From JBBRLG01 sp038231495 (lineage in GTDB: Bacteria; Planctomycetota; Planctomycetia; Gemmatales; Gemmataceae), in assembly GCA_038231495.1 (NCBI GenBank), contig JBBRLG010000164.1:1-13066 (forward strand): a stretch of DNA of 13,066 nucleotides, given 5' to 3'. How positions within the stretch are numbered: position 1 is the stretch's first letter; each line of letters begins with the position of its first letter. Shown here in pieces: positions 11,361-13,066 of this stretch. The translations under genes and the position numbers were made by a program. The notes under the pieces were generated by a model that was not told the DNA's origin, searched no databases, and was given only the letters and a program-made list of their open reading frames with translations.

Positions 11361-12986
11361 ATGCGCATTCGATTCAAGACACTCCTGCTACTCGTCGCGC
11401 CGCCATTGCTCCTCGTTGCCGCAGCTTACGTCCAGTGGGGTACGGTCGGCCTCCCGGTCCTGCCGCCTACCCCGGTGCCTACCCCCGAAACGGCGGCGCA
11501 GCCTTTCGGCTTTCCGGCCTGGATCCGCATCACCCACTACGTCAGCTTCCTGTTCCTCGTCCTGCTGATACGCAGTGGCCTCCAGATCCTGGCGGACCAC
11601 CCCCGGCTCTATTGGAATGTCCATTGCACTCCCGGCAGTGAGTGGCTCCGGCTAACGCCGGTTGAAGTGCCCAAGGACCGCGTCTGGACGGCCAAGGAGG
11701 ACTCCCGGCACCTCTCTCCCTTGATTGGACTGCCCGGCTATCGGCACACGGTCGGCATGGCCCGGCACTGGCACTTCCTGAGCGTCCTGTTCTGGGTAGG
11801 GAACGGCCTGGTCTTCGTGGTGCTGCTGTTCGGCACCGGGCAGTGGCAGCGCTTGGTCCCTACTTCCCGGCAGGTCGTGCCGGACGCCTGGGCCGTCTTC
11901 GTTCACTACGCCACTTTCCACCTGCCGCCGGAGCCAAATGGCTTCTACCACTACAACGCGCTCCAGCAGCTTTCGTACTTTGGAGTCGTGTTCGTCCTGG
12001 CCCCCTTGGCGATGATTACCGGCCCCTCGATGTCGCCGGCCTTCACGGCCCGGTTTCCGTGGTATCCGAAACTGCCCGGCAACCGGCAAATCGGGCGGTC
12101 GATCCATTTCCTTATCATGTGCGCCTTTGTCGTCTTTACCGTTGGGCATGTGACCATGATCGTTCTCACCGGGTTCATCCAAAACATGAACCATATCGTG
12201 GTGGGCACCGACGACGCCAACCCGCTCGGCTTGTACCTGGGCCTGGCGGGAATCGGCGTGGTCGTCTTGCTGAACGTGTTCGCCAACTGGGCGGCGTGGA
12301 AGCACCCGCGGGCCGTCCAGCACGCCGCGAAGGCGATCGTTAGCCCGGTCATGGGGTTCCTTCTCGATCGCTCCGCCCCGGTGGCCGAGTTCGGCCGCGC
12401 GGACATCTCCCCCTTCTTCTGGGTCAACGGCAAGATGCCGACCTCCGACGTGTGGAAGGCGCTGGTCGCCGGCGATTTCAAGGGCTACCGCCTCAAGGTG
12501 TACGGCCGGGTGGAGAACCCGGTCGAGCTGTCGCTGGACGACCTCCGGGCGCTGGGCCCGAAGACCCAGATCACGCTGCACCATTGCATTCAGGGGTGGT
12601 CGGGCATCGCCGAGTGGGGCGGGTTGCCGCTGGCAAAGTTGATCGAGTTGGTCCGGCCGGCGCCCACAGCAAAGGCGGTCATTTTTTACTCGTTTAGCGA
12701 GGGTGTCGAATTCACCACAGGGGTCGCCGCCGGCCAATATTATGACAGCCTCTCGCTCGAAAATGCTTTGAACCCGCAAACCTTGCTGGCTTATGAAATG
12801 AACTACCAGCCGCTCAATCATCTCCACGGAGCGCCGCTGCGACTGCGTGTCGAGAACCAGCTCGGCTTCAAGATGGTCAAGTGGATTCAGGCGATCGAGT
12901 TCGTCGAGGACGCCAAGTCGATCGCCAAAGGCGAAGGCGGTTACGCGGAGGACAACGAGTATTTCGGCGAACTGGCAAACATTTGA
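11361..12986 (+). CDS. Cytochrome b561/FdnI-like domain fused to a sulfite-oxidase/MsrP-type molybdopterin domain
   Basis: A 541-aa membrane protein. The ATG at 11361 follows AGGA (11351-11354), which overlaps the cupin stop. Hydrophobic helices lie near 7-25, 57-78, 137-158, 204-222, 248-271 and 291-310. Paired His residues fit a di-haem b fold: His59 (ITHY), His136/His138 (ARHWHF), His249 (GRSIHF), His263 (VGHV). After a basic linker, residues about 350-517 form the oxidoreductase molybdopterin-binding domain. Its LHHCIQGWSGIAEWGGLPL (406-424) supplies Cys409 as presumed Mo ligand, and HGAPLRLRVENQLGFKMVKW (489-508) closes the domain. Six helices, a basic N-terminus and no twin-arginine motif place both termini, and so the Mo domain, in the cytoplasm. 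The expected path is flavin reductase to haem b to Mo, or the reverse. The substrate is unknown; an S-oxide or N-oxide reductase similar in logic to MsrPQ is one possibility. Confidence 0.9.
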   Translation: MRIRFKTLLLLVAPPLLLVAAAYVQWGTVGLPVLPPTPVPTPETAAQPFGFPAWIRITHYVSFLFLVLLIRSGLQILADHPRLYWNVHCTPGSEWLRLTPVEVPKDRVWTAKEDSRHLSPLIGLPGYRHTVGMARHWHFLSVLFWVGNGLVFVVLLFGTGQWQRLVPTSRQVVPDAWAVFVHYATFHLPPEPNGFYHYNALQQLSYFGVVFVLAPLAMITGPSMSPAFTARFPWYPKLPGNRQIGRSIHFLIMCAFVVFTVGHVTMIVLTGFIQNMNHIVVGTDDANPLGLYLGLAGIGVVVLLNVFANWAAWKHPRAVQHAAKAIVSPVMGFLLDRSAPVAEFGRADISPFFWVNGKMPTSDVWKALVAGDFKGYRLKVYGRVENPVELSLDDLRALGPKTQITLHHCIQGWSGIAEWGGLPLAKLIELVRPAPTAKAVIFYSFSEGVEFTTGVAAGQYYDSLSLENALNPQTLLAYEMNYQPLNHLHGAPLRLRVENQLGFKMVKWIQAIEFVEDAKSIAKGEGGYAEDNEYFGELANI

Positions 12987-13000
12987 CGTAACCGTTCACT

Positions 13001-13065
13001 CCCCCCTTACGAAGGGGGGGTAAGGGAGACATGGCGCTCTCCTCGGTGACTTGGCTCGCTCACCC
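13001..13065. repeat. C-run/G-run hairpin with CTCGCTCACCC tail, second copy
   Basis: CCCCCCTT (13001-13008) pairs with AAGGGGGG (13012-13019) around a 3-nt loop, 15 bp after the molybdoenzyme stop. The 11-mer CTCGCTCACCC (13055-13065) is identical to 4363-4373, which also follows such a hairpin. The hairpin could stop transcription, but no U-run follows. The window ends here, so the right part of the element may be cut off. Confidence 0.65.
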
Positions 13066-13066
13066 C

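Noticed and set aside
11361..11440. Tat signal on the molybdoenzyme fusion
   Set aside because: The N-terminus is MRIRFK followed by a long Leu-rich helix; there is no adjacent Arg-Arg pair and the helix fits a membrane anchor.
1..13066. CRISPR array, transposase, integrase or restriction/defence operon
   Set aside because: No regularly spaced direct repeats and no frame with the motifs of such proteins were seen; the palindromes are isolated.

Overview
The window is high-GC bacterial DNA (roughly 60-70% GC in most genes by hand count, nearer 50% around 840-1290). Several things suggest a planctomycete of the Gemmata type: a Tat-exported sugar phosphate isomerase/epimerase-like enzyme, a DUF1805 protein, a small OB-fold lipoprotein, and many palindromic intergenic repeats. 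This assignment is an inference from gene content; no rRNA or other marker is present.

Left part, 1-2470: accessory-looking DNA. It holds a perfect 18-bp palindrome (92-135), a tRNA-Glu remnant that has lost its 5' acceptor strand (175-247), and an unrecognised small ORF (339-722). A divergent pair follows: a membrane-anchored protein of unknown function (816-1289, minus) and an OB-fold lipoprotein (1339-1800, plus). Then comes an unrecognised small gene (2006-2269, minus). Copies of one palindrome family lie at 751-786 and 1918-1958, on either side of the divergent pair, with a half copy at 2403-2423.

Middle, 2469-6933: a DUF1805 gene converges on the Tat-exported isomerase-like gene with only 4 bp between their stop codons. 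A 586-bp gene-free stretch (3811-4396) contains at least four hairpins, including a three-copy repeat able to form alternative stems. It leads into a two-gene ABC exporter operon (ATPase plus a large permease).

Right part, 7121-12986, all plus strand: a DUF488 protein fused to a C-terminal HVA1/TUDOR-like (DUF2945) domain, an AlkA-like DNA glycosylase, a transaldolase, a FAD/NAD(P)H reductase, a small cupin, and a fusion of a six-helix cytochrome b561/FdnI-like domain to a sulfite-oxidase/MsrP-type molybdopterin domain. The reductase, cupin and fusion protein look like one redox unit: NAD(P)H to FAD to haem b to Mo, with the Mo domain predicted to be cytoplasmic. The first two genes look like a nucleic-acid repair or damage pair. 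A 57-nt leader sequence occurs twice (8918-8974 and 10943-10999, 44/57 identical). Each copy sits the same distance ahead of a start codon, of the transaldolase and of the cupin gene respectively.

No CRISPR array, transposase, integrase or rRNA was seen. The most interesting items are the cytochrome b-Mo fusion with its own reductase, the duplicated leader, the DUF488-TUDOR fusion with an apparent internal start, and the tRNA scar with flanking palindromes.
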